Part shown: positions 36,903 through 47,523 of the stretch, one piece after another
How positions within the stretch are numbered: position 1 is the stretch's first letter
How the letters are laid out: the number at the start of each line of letters is the position of its first letter
From: Acidobacteriaceae bacterium
GTDB lineage: Bacteria; Acidobacteriota; Terriglobia; Bryobacterales; Bryobacteraceae
Assembly: GCA_019233755.1 (NCBI GenBank)
Contig: JAFAMD010000010.1
Coordinates: forward strand, 1-64,000
Reading direction: 5' to 3'
DNA length: 64,000 bases
Program-made: the position numbers and the translations under genes
Notes under the pieces: generated by a model
Database searches by the model: none
The model's input: the letters and a program-made list of their open reading frames with translations, nothing else
Told to the model about the DNA's origin: nothing

Positions 36903-38651
36903 ATGCTGGACGTCTCTTCACATGATGTTCTGCTGGTGGGCGGCGGTGGAGCTGGTTTGCGCGCGGCCATCGCCATCTCAGAAGCGGATGCGGGTCTTAG
37001 CGTGGCAATCGTCTCAAAGGTTTACCCGATGCGGAGCCACACTGTGTCAGCCGAAGGCGGCGCCGCCGGAGTGATCCATCCGGACGACAGTCTCGAGGAA
37101 CATATCTACGACACCATCTCCGGGGGCGACTGGTTATGCGATCAGGACGCCGTGGAAACCTTCGTGAAAGAAGCTCCGGAAGAATTGCTGCGGCTGGAGC
37201 ATTGGGGCTGTCCCTGGAGCCGCCAGGAGGACGGGCACATCGCCGTTCGCCCCTTTGGCGGGATGAAGAAAACCCGAACCTGGTTTGCCGCGGACAAGAC
37301 AGGCTTTCATTTGCTCCACACCTTGTTTCAAACCTCGCTCAAATTCAGCGCAATTACCCGATACGACGAGTACTTCGTTACCAGACTGCTGATCAACGAC
37401 GGCTGCGTTCAAGGTGTGGTTGCTATCGAACTTGCCACCGGACGCATTCAGGCGATCATCGCTAAAGCCGTGATCTTATGCACGGGGGGGTGCGGGCGCG
37501 TCTTCCGATTTACGACAAACGCCAGCATCAAAACTGGCGATGGTATGGCGCTCGCGTATCGGGCCGGCGCCCCGCTGAAGGACATGGAATTCGTCCAGTA
37601 CCATCCCACGGGCCTACCATTTACCGGCATCCTCATTACCGAGGCGGCCCGCGCCGAAGGAGGCTACCTGCTTAATAAGGAGGGCTATCGGTACTTGCAG
37701 GACTACAACCTCGGTACGCCGCAACCGAAACCTGTCCTTCGCAGCATGGAGTTGGGGCCGCGTGACCGGCTGTCGCAAGCTTTCGTCAAAGAGCAGGAGC
37801 AAGGCCGCACGTCTGAAGGACTATACGGCCCGGTGGTTTACCTCGATCTCCGTCATCTGGGAGAAAAGGTCATTAATGCGAGGCTCCCCTTTGTTCGGGA
37901 GCTATGCCTCAAATACGAGAATATCGACCCGGTGAAAGAGCTGATCCCAGTCAGACCGGTAGTTCACTACATGATGGGCGGGGTCCACACCGATCTGAAC
38001 GGGGCTACGCCTCTCAAGGGTCTTTACGCTGCTGGAGAAGTTGCTTGTGTCAGCATTAACGGCGCCAACCGCCTAGGTTCGAATTCACTGCCCGAACTTC
38101 TGGTATTCGGTGCGAGAGCCGGGCGCGCGGCAGCCGCATTCGCGGCCGGGCAGCAGGCACCCAACCGCCGGCAGATACTGGCCCAGGCGCTCGACGAGGA
38201 AACGCGGCTGCATGACCAGTTTCTTCAGAAAAGCGGAGGCCGGGAGCGTATTTCAACTCTCCGCGATGAGATGCAGACGACCATGGAAAAGGGCGCCGGA
38301 ATCTATCGCAGGGGCGACTTGCTCACACATACCGCAGGTAAGCTCATTGAGTTGCAGGAGCGATTGGGCAGCGTGACTCTCTACGATCGCAGCCACGTAT
38401 TCAATACCGAATTAGTTTCGGCATTGGAGTTATCGTTCATGCTCGATGTCGCTGAATGCATAACTCACGCTGCCCTCCAGCGGACTGAATCGCGCGGCGC
38501 CCACCAGCGAACTGATTTTCCGGCCCGGAACGATGAGAGGTTTCTGGCTCATTCGCTGGTTTACCGCCAGACGGACGGCCGGCCGAGAACGGAATACTTA
38601 CCGGTAACCATCACGCGTTGGCCACCCGGGGAGCGAGTGTACGGGAGATGA
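36903..38651 (+). CDS. frdA: Fumarate reductase / succinate dehydrogenase flavoprotein subunit
   Basis: The 582-residue subunit carries the FAD-binding start '[17 protein letters not shown]', the covalent-flavin segment '[17 protein letters not shown]' (His in SHT), '[28 protein letters not shown]', 'DLRHLGEK', and '[22 protein letters not shown]' with '[13 protein letters not shown]'. It interconverts fumarate and succinate at the cytoplasmic face of the membrane complex. Length is close to E. coli FrdA, and the two membrane subunits that follow are of FrdC/FrdD type, which favours fumarate reductase; the enzymes are reversible, so direction is an inference. Confidence 0.93.
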   Translation: MLDVSSHDVLLVGGGGAGLRAAIAISEADAGLSVAIVSKVYPMRSHTVSAEGGAAGVIHPDDSLEEHIYDTISGGDWLCDQDAVETFVKEAPEELLRLEHWGCPWSRQEDGHIAVRPFGGMKKTRTWFAADKTGFHLLHTLFQTSLKFSAITRYDEYFVTRLLINDGCVQGVVAIELATGRIQAIIAKAVILCTGGCGRVFRFTTNASIKTGDGMALAYRAGAPLKDMEFVQYHPTGLPFTGILITEAARAEGGYLLNKEGYRYLQDYNLGTPQPKPVLRSMELGPRDRLSQAFVKEQEQGRTSEGLYGPVVYLDLRHLGEKVINARLPFVRELCLKYENIDPVKELIPVRPVVHYMMGGVHTDLNGATPLKGLYAAGEVACVSINGANRLGSNSLPELLVFGARAGRAAAAFAAGQQAPNRRQILAQALDEETRLHDQFLQKSGGRERISTLRDEMQTTMEKGAGIYRRGDLLTHTAGKLIELQERLGSVTLYDRSHVFNTELVSALELSFMLDVAECITHAALQRTESRGAHQRTDFPARNDERFLAHSLVYRQTDGRPRTEYLPVTITRWPPGERVYGR

Positions 38652-38657
38652 TCAGAC

Positions 38658-39401
38658 ATGGCGGACCGCATCACGCTCAAAGTTACCCGCTACGATCCAG
38701 GGCGAGATCACGAGCCCGGGTTTCAGACCTACGAAGTTCCGCTGCGAAAGGATTGGGTTGTTCTCGACGCGCTGAATTATGTGAAAGACAAGGTGGACGG
38801 GTCCTTGTCATTCCGGTGGTCTTGCCGGATGGGAATCTGCGGAAGTTGCGGAATGATGGTGAACGGAGAGCCGAAACTGACTTGCGCCACGTTCGTGTCA
38901 GAATATATGCCGGGCCCCGTCAGCGTGGAACCGCTGAAGCACTTCCCGATCCTCCGGGATCTTATCGTCGACATCTCAGATTTCCTGGAGAAACTCACCA
39001 AAGTGAAACCATGGCTGATTCGGGAAGAAGAGAGACGCGTGGTGGATGGTGAGTACCTCCAGACACCTGAGCAAGCGGACACGTTCCGCCAATTCAGCAT
39101 GTGCATCAATTGCCTGTTATGCTATGCCGCTTGTCCGGTCTACGGACTGGATCCGCTCTTCACGGGACCGGCTGCCATAGCTCTGGCGCAGCGCTACAAC
39201 ACGGATTCACGCGACCAGGGTACGAATGAGCGCCTCGACATTCTTTCCCAACACGATGGAATCTGGGGCTGTACCTTTGTGGGTGATTGCACGCGGGTTT
39301 GCCCCAAACATGTGGACCCCGCCGGAGCTATCCAGCAATACAAGCTGACAGCCGCCAAGGAATGGATTAAGTCCCTGTTGATGCCGTGGGGAGGGAGATA
39401 A
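38658..39401 (+). CDS. frdB: Fumarate reductase iron-sulfur subunit
   Basis: The 247-residue protein has all three cluster motifs: [21 protein letters not shown] for [2Fe-2S] is present as [10 protein letters not shown] plus a later Cys, [15 protein letters not shown] for [4Fe-4S], and [17 protein letters not shown] for [3Fe-4S]. It passes electrons between the flavin and the membrane quinone site. The 'CTFVGxC...[13 protein letters not shown]' ending is very close to E. coli FrdB. Spacing of 6 bases after frdA supports a single operon. Confidence 0.95.
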   Translation: MADRITLKVTRYDPGRDHEPGFQTYEVPLRKDWVVLDALNYVKDKVDGSLSFRWSCRMGICGSCGMMVNGEPKLTCATFVSEYMPGPVSVEPLKHFPILRDLIVDISDFLEKLTKVKPWLIREEERRVVDGEYLQTPEQADTFRQFSMCINCLLCYAACPVYGLDPLFTGPAAIALAQRYNTDSRDQGTNERLDILSQHDGIWGCTFVGDCTRVCPKHVDPAGAIQQYKLTAAKEWIKSLLMPWGGR

Positions 39402-39409
39402 GAGTCTGA

Positions 39410-39817
39410 ATGGCTGGCCCTACCGAATACTTGCCAAAGACGTTCCGCCCTCGTGTCTCCACCTACTGGTGGCTCGGGCGCTGGTCCTATTTGAAGTTCA
39501 TCCTCCGGGAACTGAGTAGTATCTTCATTGCCTGGTTCGTGATTTTAACTCTCCTCCAGATCAGCGCACTGAAGCGTGGACCGGCAGACTATGTGCAGTT
39601 GCAGGAATGGTTGCGGAGACCAATTCTTGTGGCGCTCAACGCGCTGAGCCTATTCTTCGTAGTCTTCCACACGGTGACCTGGTTTAACCTGGCGCCGAAG
39701 GCGATGTCCATTCGTGTGCGCGGCAAACCGGTTTCCAATCTGCTCATCACCGCACCCAACTATCTCGCGTGGCTGGCGATTTCGGCGGCCGTTGCGTGGC
39801 TCCTTTTGCGAGGCTAA
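39410..39817 (+). CDS. frdC: Fumarate reductase membrane anchor subunit C
   Basis: The 135-residue protein has three hydrophobic segments (about 30-50, 70-92 and 110-132) and close similarity in pattern to E. coli FrdC, including 'RPRVSTYWWLGRWSYLKFILRE', 'ALKRGPADYVQLQEWL' and 'LFFVVFHTVTWFNLAPKAM'. In E. coli this subunit helps form the menaquinol site and contains no heme, and no suitable heme-ligand pair stands out. It begins 8 bases after frdB and is followed directly by frdD. Confidence 0.92.
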   Translation: MAGPTEYLPKTFRPRVSTYWWLGRWSYLKFILRELSSIFIAWFVILTLLQISALKRGPADYVQLQEWLRRPILVALNALSLFFVVFHTVTWFNLAPKAMSIRVRGKPVSNLLITAPNYLAWLAISAAVAWLLLRG

Positions 39818-40171
39818 ATGGGCAAGAGATCGAACGAACCGTTTCTGTGGCTGCTGTTCAGCGCTGGCGGCATGCTTGCGGCGATCCTGATCCCCATCCA
39901 CGTTTTCCTGTTCGGGTTGGCGTTCCCCTTAGGATGGCTCCACGGTCCAAGTTACCAAAGCCTGCTGGAGTTATTGAAGCAGCCGCTCACACGACTATAT
40001 TTCTTCGTTCTATGTACTCTTTCGCTGTTCCATTGGGCCCACCGATTCAGGTATACGCTATACGATGGTTTGCAGATCAAGCACCTGGACGAACTGATCA
40101 ACACGTTCTGCTACGGTGGAGCAGCCTTAGGAACGGTTCTGGCGGCGTATCTCCTATGGAGGATCCCTTAG
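39818..40171 (+). CDS. frdD: Fumarate reductase membrane anchor subunit D
   Basis: The 117-residue protein has three hydrophobic segments and FrdD-type features: 'KRSNEPFLWLLFSAGGMLAAILIP' at the start, a middle 'LFGLAFPLGWL' and 'FHWAHRFRYTLYDGLQIKH'. It completes the quinone-binding anchor with FrdC. Its ATG follows the frdC stop with no gap, indicating coupled translation. It converges on an AraC gene 44 bases away. Confidence 0.92.
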   Translation: MGKRSNEPFLWLLFSAGGMLAAILIPIHVFLFGLAFPLGWLHGPSYQSLLELLKQPLTRLYFFVLCTLSLFHWAHRFRYTLYDGLQIKHLDELINTFCYGGAALGTVLAAYLLWRIP

Positions 40172-40215
40172 CCGTTGGGGCGATCGCCATTGATCTACTC
40201 CAAAGTGACCTGCGC

Positions 40216-41115
40216 TCAAACGGAGAATCGATACCCGGTCGGAGTAGCGCCAACGATCCGCCGAAATACTTTCGCAAAGTGGCGCTGATCGACGAACCCG
40301 GTTCTGACGCTTGCCTCCAATACGCTCATTTTAGGATTCCGCAATAATTCTTTGGCTCGCTCGATGCGGCGGCGCAGAACGAATTGGTGAGGACTTTCTC
40401 CGGTACTCTGCTTGAACAATTTGGCGAAATGGTAAAGGCTCATCCCTGCGGCTTCGCTGAGATCCGACAGCTTAACGTTCTCGTCCAAATTTGCATCGAT
40501 GTACTCCAGCACTCGTTTCAGACGGGCGGGCGGCATGCCATCACGGTACGTTGCCAGGATGGGAGAAACCGACGCATAGCGCTGGGCAACGTAAATCGCG
40601 AGCGCCGTTCCTAGTGACTCGCCATATAACCTGCCCGCAGGGTTACCCCTTCGAATGTCATCCTGCATGGCCAGCGTCAACAGCTCGATCTGCCGATCAC
40701 GCACATCGAGTTGCTCGATGAGTTCCGGCCTCCAACCCGGCTTTGCGTCCTGTAATACTCGATCGAAATGAACCGGTTCGATCTCGAGGACCACGAGCCC
40801 ACCCGGTTCATCCCGCTCCATCAGGATCGAATGGCGCACACCTTGCGGTGCGATCGACACGCTGCCCGGTGCTGTATACGTGTGTGATACCCGACCGGCT
40901 GTTTTCCACTCCACCGAAGCCGCCGGGCCCGTGTGGACATGGATGACGTGAGTGTCGTGCTCGTGATAGGGAGCTTCAAACAGCGCAGGCGCGGCGAACT
41001 CTTCAAGCAGAAAACCTTCCCAGCGATTTTCGGCACTTGTCAGCAAGGGCGGATCGGAAATCAGCGGCTGCGATGTCCCGTGCTGTAGTACTTCTATTCG
41101 CGCGTCGGGTTCCAC
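40216..41115 (-). CDS. AraC-family transcriptional regulator
   Basis: The 299-residue protein has an N-terminal cupin-like sensing domain (about 35-135, 'YHEHDTHVIHVHTGPA', 'APGSVSIAPQGVRHS') and two C-terminal helix-turn-helix motifs (about 195-299, 'VKLSDLSEAAGMSLYHFAKLFKQSTG' and 'MSVLEASVRTGFVDQRHFAKVFRR'). The ligand is unknown. It lies 69 bases downstream of the frameshifted monooxygenase gene on the same strand and may be co-transcribed with or regulate it. Confidence 0.94.
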   Translation of the reverse strand: MEPDARIEVLQHGTSQPLISDPPLLTSAENRWEGFLLEEFAAPALFEAPYHEHDTHVIHVHTGPAASVEWKTAGRVSHTYTAPGSVSIAPQGVRHSILMERDEPGGLVVLEIEPVHFDRVLQDAKPGWRPELIEQLDVRDRQIELLTLAMQDDIRRGNPAGRLYGESLGTALAIYVAQRYASVSPILATYRDGMPPARLKRVLEYIDANLDENVKLSDLSEAAGMSLYHFAKLFKQSTGESPHQFVLRRRIERAKELLRNPKMSVLEASVRTGFVDQRHFAKVFRRIVGATPTGYRFSV

Positions 41116-41184
41116 TGATTTGCTTTACCCTTTAGTTCTTGAATGCGCCGGCAGAGCCCACCCTTCGATTCTCCCACCGCGGGC

Positions 41185-42487
41185 TCATGCAACGCGCGGC
41201 ACTTCCCCGGCAGGAAGCAGACCGCGAAGGTACGCTTCCTCGCAGAGAAGAGATTCCGATGAATGTTCCAGTAGGTGGGATGTTACGTAGCGCGCATCTT
41301 CTCCAGCGCCATAAAGGATTCCGGATTTTCTGGTATGGAGCCACGGCATGCCGAGGAAATAGAGTCCACGGAATTCAGTCACACCTCTCTTTTGGATCGG
41401 GTATCCCATCGTATCCAAAACAGGCAACCGTACTAACCCAAAATCGAAGCTGTAGCCCGAGGCCCAGATTACCGTCCTAATGTCTGCCTGTTCGAAGCTC
41501 AATGTATCGATCAAAGGGACATCGAAGCCATCACGAAGTTGGACTAACTTCTCCTCCGGAGCATCCAGATGATTCCTGGAAACGTACTCGTCGATCCGTT
41601 GAACAGTTGCGGCTTCGAAAGCATCTGCTTTGGCGAGGTTCTCCCGCAGATCTGGAGCGAAGGTGAGCACCCCGCCGGCAACCCCACGCAGCCTGCCCAA
41701 CAGCACAACCCCATCGCGGGCGAACTGATGCAGGTTTAACGTGCGGCCGCCGGCCTTTCCGGAAATCGTGGGATGCGGATCAAATTTTTCAGCACTCGAA
41801 GCTAGCTGATCCTCCGTGCGGTCAAACACGCCAAGCAGTTGAGACCAGCGATGAATGTCCCATCCGCGATATCGCCGGGGCGCTCGAACATTGCGGCCTA
41901 CTGAAAGAAATACCTTCCTCTCCGCCTGGTACAGTTCCTCGGCAATCTGGGCGCCGGATTGGCCGCTTCCGACCACTAATACGGCCCCATTCGGCAACTG
42001 GTTCGGGTTACGGTACTGACTGGAGTGGATTTGCCGAATATCGGCCGGCAACTGGCGCGCGAGCGGCGGAATTTTCGGATGCTGATAAACGCCCGAGGCG
42101 ATGATGACGTTTCTGGCCTTGTATTGGCCGCGATTCGTTTTCACGATATAGCCCCGGCCGGTTTCGCTCTGACTCACCATTAGAACCTCGACACCCGTTT
42201 TGATGGGGAGGTGAAAGCGAGAAGCATAAGTTTCGAAATAGTCAATGACCTGTCCGCGTGAGAGGAACCCGTCCGGATCATTACCTTTGTATTCCGCGCC
42301 TGGAAGCTGCAGTTGCCAGTTGGGAGTTACTAGTGTGAACGAATCCCAGCGGCCCTCTCGCCATGCGCTCGCAATTTGCGGTGCTCGCTCCAGCACCACA
42401 TGCGGATGCTTCTCGTGCTCGAGTAAGTAGCTCGCGGCCAATCCTGCCCTGACCTCCGCCTACTATGACCGTTTCTATCGTCTTCAT
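41185..42487 (-). pseudogene. Flavin-dependent monooxygenase, single-base frameshift near the start
   Basis: The gene would encode about 433 residues of an FMO-like NAD(P)H-dependent monooxygenase: N-terminal 'MKTIETVIVGGGQ', then 'AGLAASYLLEHEKHPHVVLER' in another frame, a second nucleotide-binding motif 'VLVVGSGQSGAQIAEEL', and 'TVIWASGYSFD' near the end. The ATG at 42487 is preceded by GAGGAG, so it is the real start, but after codon 13 the reading frame shifts by one extra base in the CCC run at 42447-42449 (plus strand). The shift splits the first FAD-binding glycine motif; the remaining 417 codons are intact. It could be a recent mutation or a sequencing error. A TTG at 42441 would give a protein without the FAD motif. 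Confidence 0.82.
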
Positions 42488-42632
42488 CTAATCTCCTCGT
42501 TCTGCCTTCAGTCAGACAGATGAAACGCTAGGGAGCCGGTTTGGGTCTGTTCTTGCCGGATGGGGTAAATTCTTGGTGTTAAAGAGCGGAGAATTTTGAG
42601 AATGAAGAGACGACGAAAACGTCAGCGATGCT

Positions 42633-42997
42633 TTATCGTAGCGGCCGGTTCTCGAGATATCCAAACTCCAGCCAGTGCTTCACCGGGTCGGTATTGGCCG
42701 CAACATCCGGATTCGCCTTTAGTAAGTCGCTCTATCGAATCCTGGCGGAATCTTCGTCGGGCGAACCGCAAAGTTCGCCGGAGCCGCGTGCGCCATCTGC
42801 TTCTTCGAAATCTCCACGCCATTCAGCATGTTCGGCACATGAGCGCCAATGCCGCTCCGCCATGCAGAGATTCGCAGCCAAATCAATGCCTGCCCCTCTT
42901 TCGCGTGGAACTGGAGCGGTTTTAGATCGAGCGCCTCCGCGCCGCGGCCGGTGCGCTTCTCCTCGTAGTTGCACTCAGTTCCGCGCCATTCTCGCAT
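42633..42997 (-). pseudogene. Frameshifted remnant with 'NPDV' repeat motif
   Basis: On the minus strand an open frame ends 'PGFDRATY' at 42719, and the next frame continues, after a missing base, 'LKANPDVAANTDPVKHWLEFG' to a stop at 42633. Joined, this makes 'FDRATYLKANPDVAA...HWLEFGYLENR', the motif of a repeat found in many bacterial surface and polysaccharide-related proteins. One T is missing at about 42719-42721. The preceding part, taken from an ATG at 42997, is not recognised, so the 5' boundary is approximate. Confidence 0.5.
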
Positions 42998-43004
42998 GCT
43001 TCTG

Positions 43005-43022
43005 CTATGCCGAATGGCATAG
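43005..43022. promoter_or_regulatory. Dyad upstream of the RND operon
   Basis: CTATGCC-GAAT-GGCATAG is a perfect inverted repeat 77 bases before the adaptor gene start. It resembles a repressor operator for the efflux operon, though no TetR or MarR gene is nearby. The rest of 42998-43099 shows no gene. Confidence 0.4.
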
Positions 43023-43099
43023 AGAACGATAGATCTTTCGGCAGTCGCGGCAGATGGCGCCCAAAGCTTATTTCTAGAGCAGCGAGTAAGTGCCAGCTC

Positions 43100-44386
43100 A
43101 TGAACACCGACCCGACGTCCCCAGCTAGTCCACAGGCCGAAGCGGCTCATACTTCACCTCAGCAACCGTCACGCCGGCCGCAAAGACGGTGGGCCGTCTG
43201 GATAGCAGCTTTCTTCGTTATCGCGGCCGCAGTATTTCTGCTTTCACAGCGGACGGCGGCGCAAAATGCCGGAGGTGGAAAGAGTCCTGCCGGAAATCGC
43301 CGCGGCGGTGGCGGCGCTATACCCGTTTCGACCGCAACCGTTCGAAAGGGCAATATGGGCGTATACATTGAGGCGCTCGGCACTGTCACGCCCGTCTACA
43401 CCGTCACGGTAACCAGCCGCGTTGCCGGCGCTCTCACCGAAATTCATTACACCGAAGGACAAATGGTTCATAAAGGCCAGTTGCTCGCGGTGATCGATCC
43501 ACGGCCCTACGCCGCGACGGCCCTGCAGGCACAGGGCCAGCTCGACCGTGATAAGGCGACGCTCGCAAACGCGCGGATTGATCTGGATCGCTACAAGATG
43601 GCCTACACGCAGCACGCCGTGCCGGAGCAGACGCTGGCCACCCAACAGGCAACGGTGCAGCAGGATGAGGGCGTCGTGAAGCTCGACCAGGGCAATCTCG
43701 ATGCGGCGAAGGTCAACGTCGATTACACGCAAATTACTTCGCCCATTGACGGACGCGTGGGCTTGCGGCAAACCGATCTCGGAAACATCGTCGCGGCAAA
43801 TGGCACCACCCCGCTGGTAACCATCACTCAACTCCAGCCGATAACCGTTATTTTCAACATGTCGGAGGATTTCATTTCGGACGTCGCCACGCAGATGCGC
43901 GCCGGTCACAAGCTGCGCGTCGACGCCCTCAACCGCGACAACCAAAAGGAACTAGCGCAGGGCACCGTCCTCACGCTGGACAACCAGGTCGACACCACAA
44001 CCGGCACCGTAAAGGTGCGCGCGACCTTCGCAAACCCCGATTACAAGCTATTTCCGAACGAATTCGTAAACGCCAAGCTTCTCGTGAAAACGCTGATGGG
44101 AGTAAACATCGTTCCAAACGCCGCGATCCAACGTAACAATGACGTCGCGTATGTGTACGTCATCAACCCCCAGGCGAAGACCGTTCAGTCGCGCAATGTG
44201 ACCGTCGCAACGACGGATGGTGTGAATTCGGCTGTGACCGGAGTCGCACCCGGCGAACTGCTGGTCACGGATGGCTTCGACAAGCTGCAGGACGGCACAA
44301 AAGTGGTGATACGGCAGGCTCCCGGCGAAGCGAACACGAACGCGGGCACCACGCCACAGAATCCCCAGGCTGGAAAGCATAAATGA
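43100..44386 (+). CDS. RND efflux periplasmic adaptor (MdtA-like)
   Basis: The 428-residue membrane-fusion protein has an N-terminal membrane anchor (about 33-55), a lipoyl/barrel-sandwich part ('[36 protein letters not shown]'-type region at about 105-140), an alpha-hairpin ('[23 protein letters not shown]...[12 protein letters not shown]') and beta-barrel and membrane-proximal domains to the end. It links the inner-membrane pump to the outer-membrane channel. A frame from 43007 is longer, but the ATG at 43100 leads directly into the polar leader and anchor. It overlaps the next pump gene by 4 bases. Confidence 0.92.
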   Translation: MNTDPTSPASPQAEAAHTSPQQPSRRPQRRWAVWIAAFFVIAAAVFLLSQRTAAQNAGGGKSPAGNRRGGGGAIPVSTATVRKGNMGVYIEALGTVTPVYTVTVTSRVAGALTEIHYTEGQMVHKGQLLAVIDPRPYAATALQAQGQLDRDKATLANARIDLDRYKMAYTQHAVPEQTLATQQATVQQDEGVVKLDQGNLDAAKVNVDYTQITSPIDGRVGLRQTDLGNIVAANGTTPLVTITQLQPITVIFNMSEDFISDVATQMRAGHKLRVDALNRDNQKELAQGTVLTLDNQVDTTTGTVKVRATFANPDYKLFPNEFVNAKLLVKTLMGVNIVPNAAIQRNNDVAYVYVINPQAKTVQSRNVTVATTDGVNSAVTGVAPGELLVTDGFDKLQDGTKVVIRQAPGEANTNAGTTPQNPQAGKHK

Positions 44387-47300
44387 ATCCTTCGCGGCCC
44401 TTCATCCTGCGGCCGATCGCCACCTCGCTGTTGATGGCAGCGGTGTTGCTCATCGGCATTGTCGCGTATAAGCAACTGCCGGTTTCTGCACTGCCGGAAG
44501 TGGACTATCCCACCATGCAGGTTGTCACGTTCTATCCGGGAGCCAGCCCCGCGGTAACCGCATCCGCCATTACGGCGCCGCTCGAACGGCAGCTCGGCGA
44601 AGTCCCCGGCCTGAATCAGATGCTCTCGACGAGCTCGCAGGGCGCGTCCGTCATCACGCTGCAATTCGTACTGAGCCTGAACATCGATGTCGCCGAGCAA
44701 GAGGTGCAGGCCGCCATCAACGCCGCTCAGACGTTTCTCCCTAACGACCTGCCGCTGCCGCCGATTTATAGCAAGACAAACCCTGCAGATGCGCCGATCA
44801 TGACGTTGGCGCTCACATCGAAATCGATCGCCCTGCAGGACGTGGAGGATTATGCAGACACCCGGCTCGCGCAGAAGATTTCGCAGCTCTCGGGCGTCGG
44901 AGCCGTCACCATCAGCGGCGGTCAGAAGAAAGCTGTTCGCATCCAGGCAAACCCGACCAAGCTGGCGGCCTATGGCTTGAACCTCGAGGATTTGCACACA
45001 GCCGTCACCGAAACCAGCCTTGATGCAGCAAAAGGTAGCTTCGACGGCCCCCACCAGAGCTATCAGATCAACGCCAATGACCAATTGCTCGCCGCCAAAG
45101 ATTACAACGAGGTCATAGTCGCCTACAGGAATAGTGCGCCAGTACTATTGAAAGACGTCGCGCACGCTGTCGATGGCGTCGAGAACGCGAATCAGGCCGC
45201 TTGGATGAACCAGGTCCCGGCGGTAATCGTCAATATCCAGCGCCAGCCCGGCGCCAATATCATTCAGGTGGTCGACCGCATCAAGGCACTGCTGCCAAAG
45301 CTGCGTGCCACGATTCCTTCTTCGATCGACATCGCCACGCTGACCGATCGAACCATTACCGTGCGCGCGTCCGTCGCGGACGTCGAATTTGAGCTGCTGC
45401 TGTGCATCGCGCTCGTTGTACTGGTGATTTTTCTCTTTCTGCGCAACCTTGCCGCTACGTTTATCCCGAGCGTGGCAGTGCCGCTGTCTCTCGTCGGCAC
45501 GTTTGCGGCGATGTACATGCTTGGCTACAGCCTGAACAACCTGACGCTGATGGCGCTGACGATCTCTACCGGATTCGTGGTCGATGACGCCATCGTGATG
45601 ATCGAAAACATCATGCGCTATGTCGAGGAAGGCGAAGCACCCCTCGAAGCGGCGCTCAAAGGCGCCGAGCAGATCGGCTTCACGATTGTCTCGCTGACCG
45701 TCTCGCTCATAGCGGTGCTGATTCCGTTGCTATTCATGGGCGACATAACCGGCCGCCTGTTCCGCGAGTTTGCAGTGACTCTTGCCGTAACCATCATCAT
45801 TTCGGCTTTCGTGTCGCTGACTCTGACTCCCATGCTCTGTGCCAAGTTGCTGCGGCACAAAGCGGATGCGCAGCAGGGACGCTTTTATCGGGCATCAGAA
45901 GTGGTCTTTGAAAAAACCATCGCCTTTTACGGCCGCACCCTGGAAGTGGTCCTGCGGCACCGCACAATTACGCTGCTGGTAGCTGCGGCAACGCTCGTTC
46001 TGACGATCTATCTTTACATTGTCATTCCGAAGGGCTTTTTCCCCGTGCAGGACACGGGAGAGATTCAAGGCGTCACTGAAGCCGACCAGAGTGTTTCCTT
46101 CGAGGAAATGTCTAAGCTGCAGCAGCGCGCAGCCGCTGTGCTGCTCAAAGATCCGGCAGTAGAAAGTCTTTCTTCGTTCATCGGGGTGGATGGCACAAAC
46201 ACCACGCTCAATTCCGGCCGCATTCAGATCAACCTTAAGCCACTCGAGCAGCGAAAGAGCAGTGCGTCGGACGTGATCCGCCGGTTGCAGCCTGACCTGG
46301 CGAAGATCGACGGTATCACGCTCTACATGCAGCCGATACAGGATCTCACGGTAGAAGACATCGTGAGCCGGACGCAGTATCAGTACACGCTCGAAGATCC
46401 CGACCTGAATGAGCTCTCGCGCTACACCGCTGCCTTCGTTAACAGGCTGAAGGGTCTTCCGGAACTGGCCGATGTCGCCAGCGACCTGGCAACGCACGGG
46501 CTGGAGTCTTCAGTCAACATTGATCGCCAGACGGCCATGCGATTGGGTATCACCACGCAAAATATCGATGACGCACTCTATGACGCATACGGGCAGCGGC
46601 AAGTCTCAACGCTCTTCACGCAGTTGAGTCAGTACCACGTCATTCTCGAGGTTCAGCCGCAATTCCGCGTCAATCCACGAAACCTGAGCGATCTCTACAT
46701 AAAGTCGGCAAACGGTTCGGTGTCGACTCCATTGAGTACCTTCACGAGCAACTCGAACTCGTCGATGCCCATCCTGATCAGCCACATCGGCCAGTTCCCC
46801 GCTACCACCGTATCGTTCAACCTGGCGCCCGGAGCCGCACTCGGCGAGGCGGTGCAGGCCATCCAAAAAGTTCAGAAGGAAATGCCGGCGCCGCCTGCGA
46901 TGCAAAACTCTTTTCAAGGCACGGCGGAAGCCTTTGTCGCATCCCTGACCAATGAACCGTTGTTGATTCTGGCAGCGCTTGTTACGGTCTACATCGTCTT
47001 GGGCGTGCTGTATGAAAGCTACATCCACCCGGTGACGATTCTATCGACGTTACCGTCAGCAGGCGTGGGTGCGCTGCTGGCGTTGATGGTATGTCGCGAG
47101 CAACTCACCGTGGTCGCGATTATCGGCATCGTGCTACTGATCGGCATCGTAAAGAAGAACGCGATCATGATGATCGATTTCGCGCTGGAGGCCGAGCGAA
47201 AAGAAGGTAAGACGCCCCGCGACTCGATCTTCCAGGCTTCCCTGCTTCGCTTCCGGCCCATCATGATGACAACCATGGCCGCTCTTCTTGGTGCCGTACC

Positions 47301-47523
47301 CCTGGCATTCGGCACCGGCGTCGGCTCCGAATTGAGGCGTCCTCTCGGGATCACTATCATTGGCGGCCTGCTGCTGAGCCAGCTCCTCACTCTTTACACC
47401 ACACCGGTCATCTATCTCTTTTTCGACGAGATTGCCTCCAGGTTTGCCGCCTGGCGCAACCGGCACGGCCATGAAGCGGGCCCGGGCGTTCAACCGACTC
47501 CGCAGCCGGAGGCCCAGCCGTGA
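44383..47523 (+). CDS. RND efflux pump inner-membrane subunit (MdtB-like)
   Basis: The 1046-residue protein has the HAE1-type RND plan: membrane helix 1 at the start, large periplasmic loops, and the helix-4 motif '[17 protein letters not shown]' with the adjacent aspartates of the proton relay near residues 405-406. The second half repeats the plan ('[19 protein letters not shown]'). Two RND genes in tandem after one adaptor is the MdtABC arrangement, in which a heterotrimer exports bile salts, novobiocin and related compounds in E. coli. The substrate here is unknown. It overlaps both neighbours by 4 bases. Confidence 0.95.
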   Translation: MNPSRPFILRPIATSLLMAAVLLIGIVAYKQLPVSALPEVDYPTMQVVTFYPGASPAVTASAITAPLERQLGEVPGLNQMLSTSSQGASVITLQFVLSLNIDVAEQEVQAAINAAQTFLPNDLPLPPIYSKTNPADAPIMTLALTSKSIALQDVEDYADTRLAQKISQLSGVGAVTISGGQKKAVRIQANPTKLAAYGLNLEDLHTAVTETSLDAAKGSFDGPHQSYQINANDQLLAAKDYNEVIVAYRNSAPVLLKDVAHAVDGVENANQAAWMNQVPAVIVNIQRQPGANIIQVVDRIKALLPKLRATIPSSIDIATLTDRTITVRASVADVEFELLLCIALVVLVIFLFLRNLAATFIPSVAVPLSLVGTFAAMYMLGYSLNNLTLMALTISTGFVVDDAIVMIENIMRYVEEGEAPLEAALKGAEQIGFTIVSLTVSLIAVLIPLLFMGDITGRLFREFAVTLAVTIIISAFVSLTLTPMLCAKLLRHKADAQQGRFYRASEVVFEKTIAFYGRTLEVVLRHRTITLLVAAATLVLTIYLYIVIPKGFFPVQDTGEIQGVTEADQSVSFEEMSKLQQRAAAVLLKDPAVESLSSFIGVDGTNTTLNSGRIQINLKPLEQRKSSASDVIRRLQPDLAKIDGITLYMQPIQDLTVEDIVSRTQYQYTLEDPDLNELSRYTAAFVNRLKGLPELADVASDLATHGLESSVNIDRQTAMRLGITTQNIDDALYDAYGQRQVSTLFTQLSQYHVILEVQPQFRVNPRNLSDLYIKSANGSVSTPLSTFTSNSNSSMPILISHIGQFPATTVSFNLAPGAALGEAVQAIQKVQKEMPAPPAMQNSFQGTAEAFVASLTNEPLLILAALVTVYIVLGVLYESYIHPVTILSTLPSAGVGALLALMVCREQLTVVAIIGIVLLIGIVKKNAIMMIDFALEAERKEGKTPRDSIFQASLLRFRPIMMTTMAALLGAVPLAFGTGVGSELRRPLGITIIGGLLLSQLLTLYTTPVIYLFFDEIASRFAAWRNRHGHEAGPGVQPTPQPEAQP

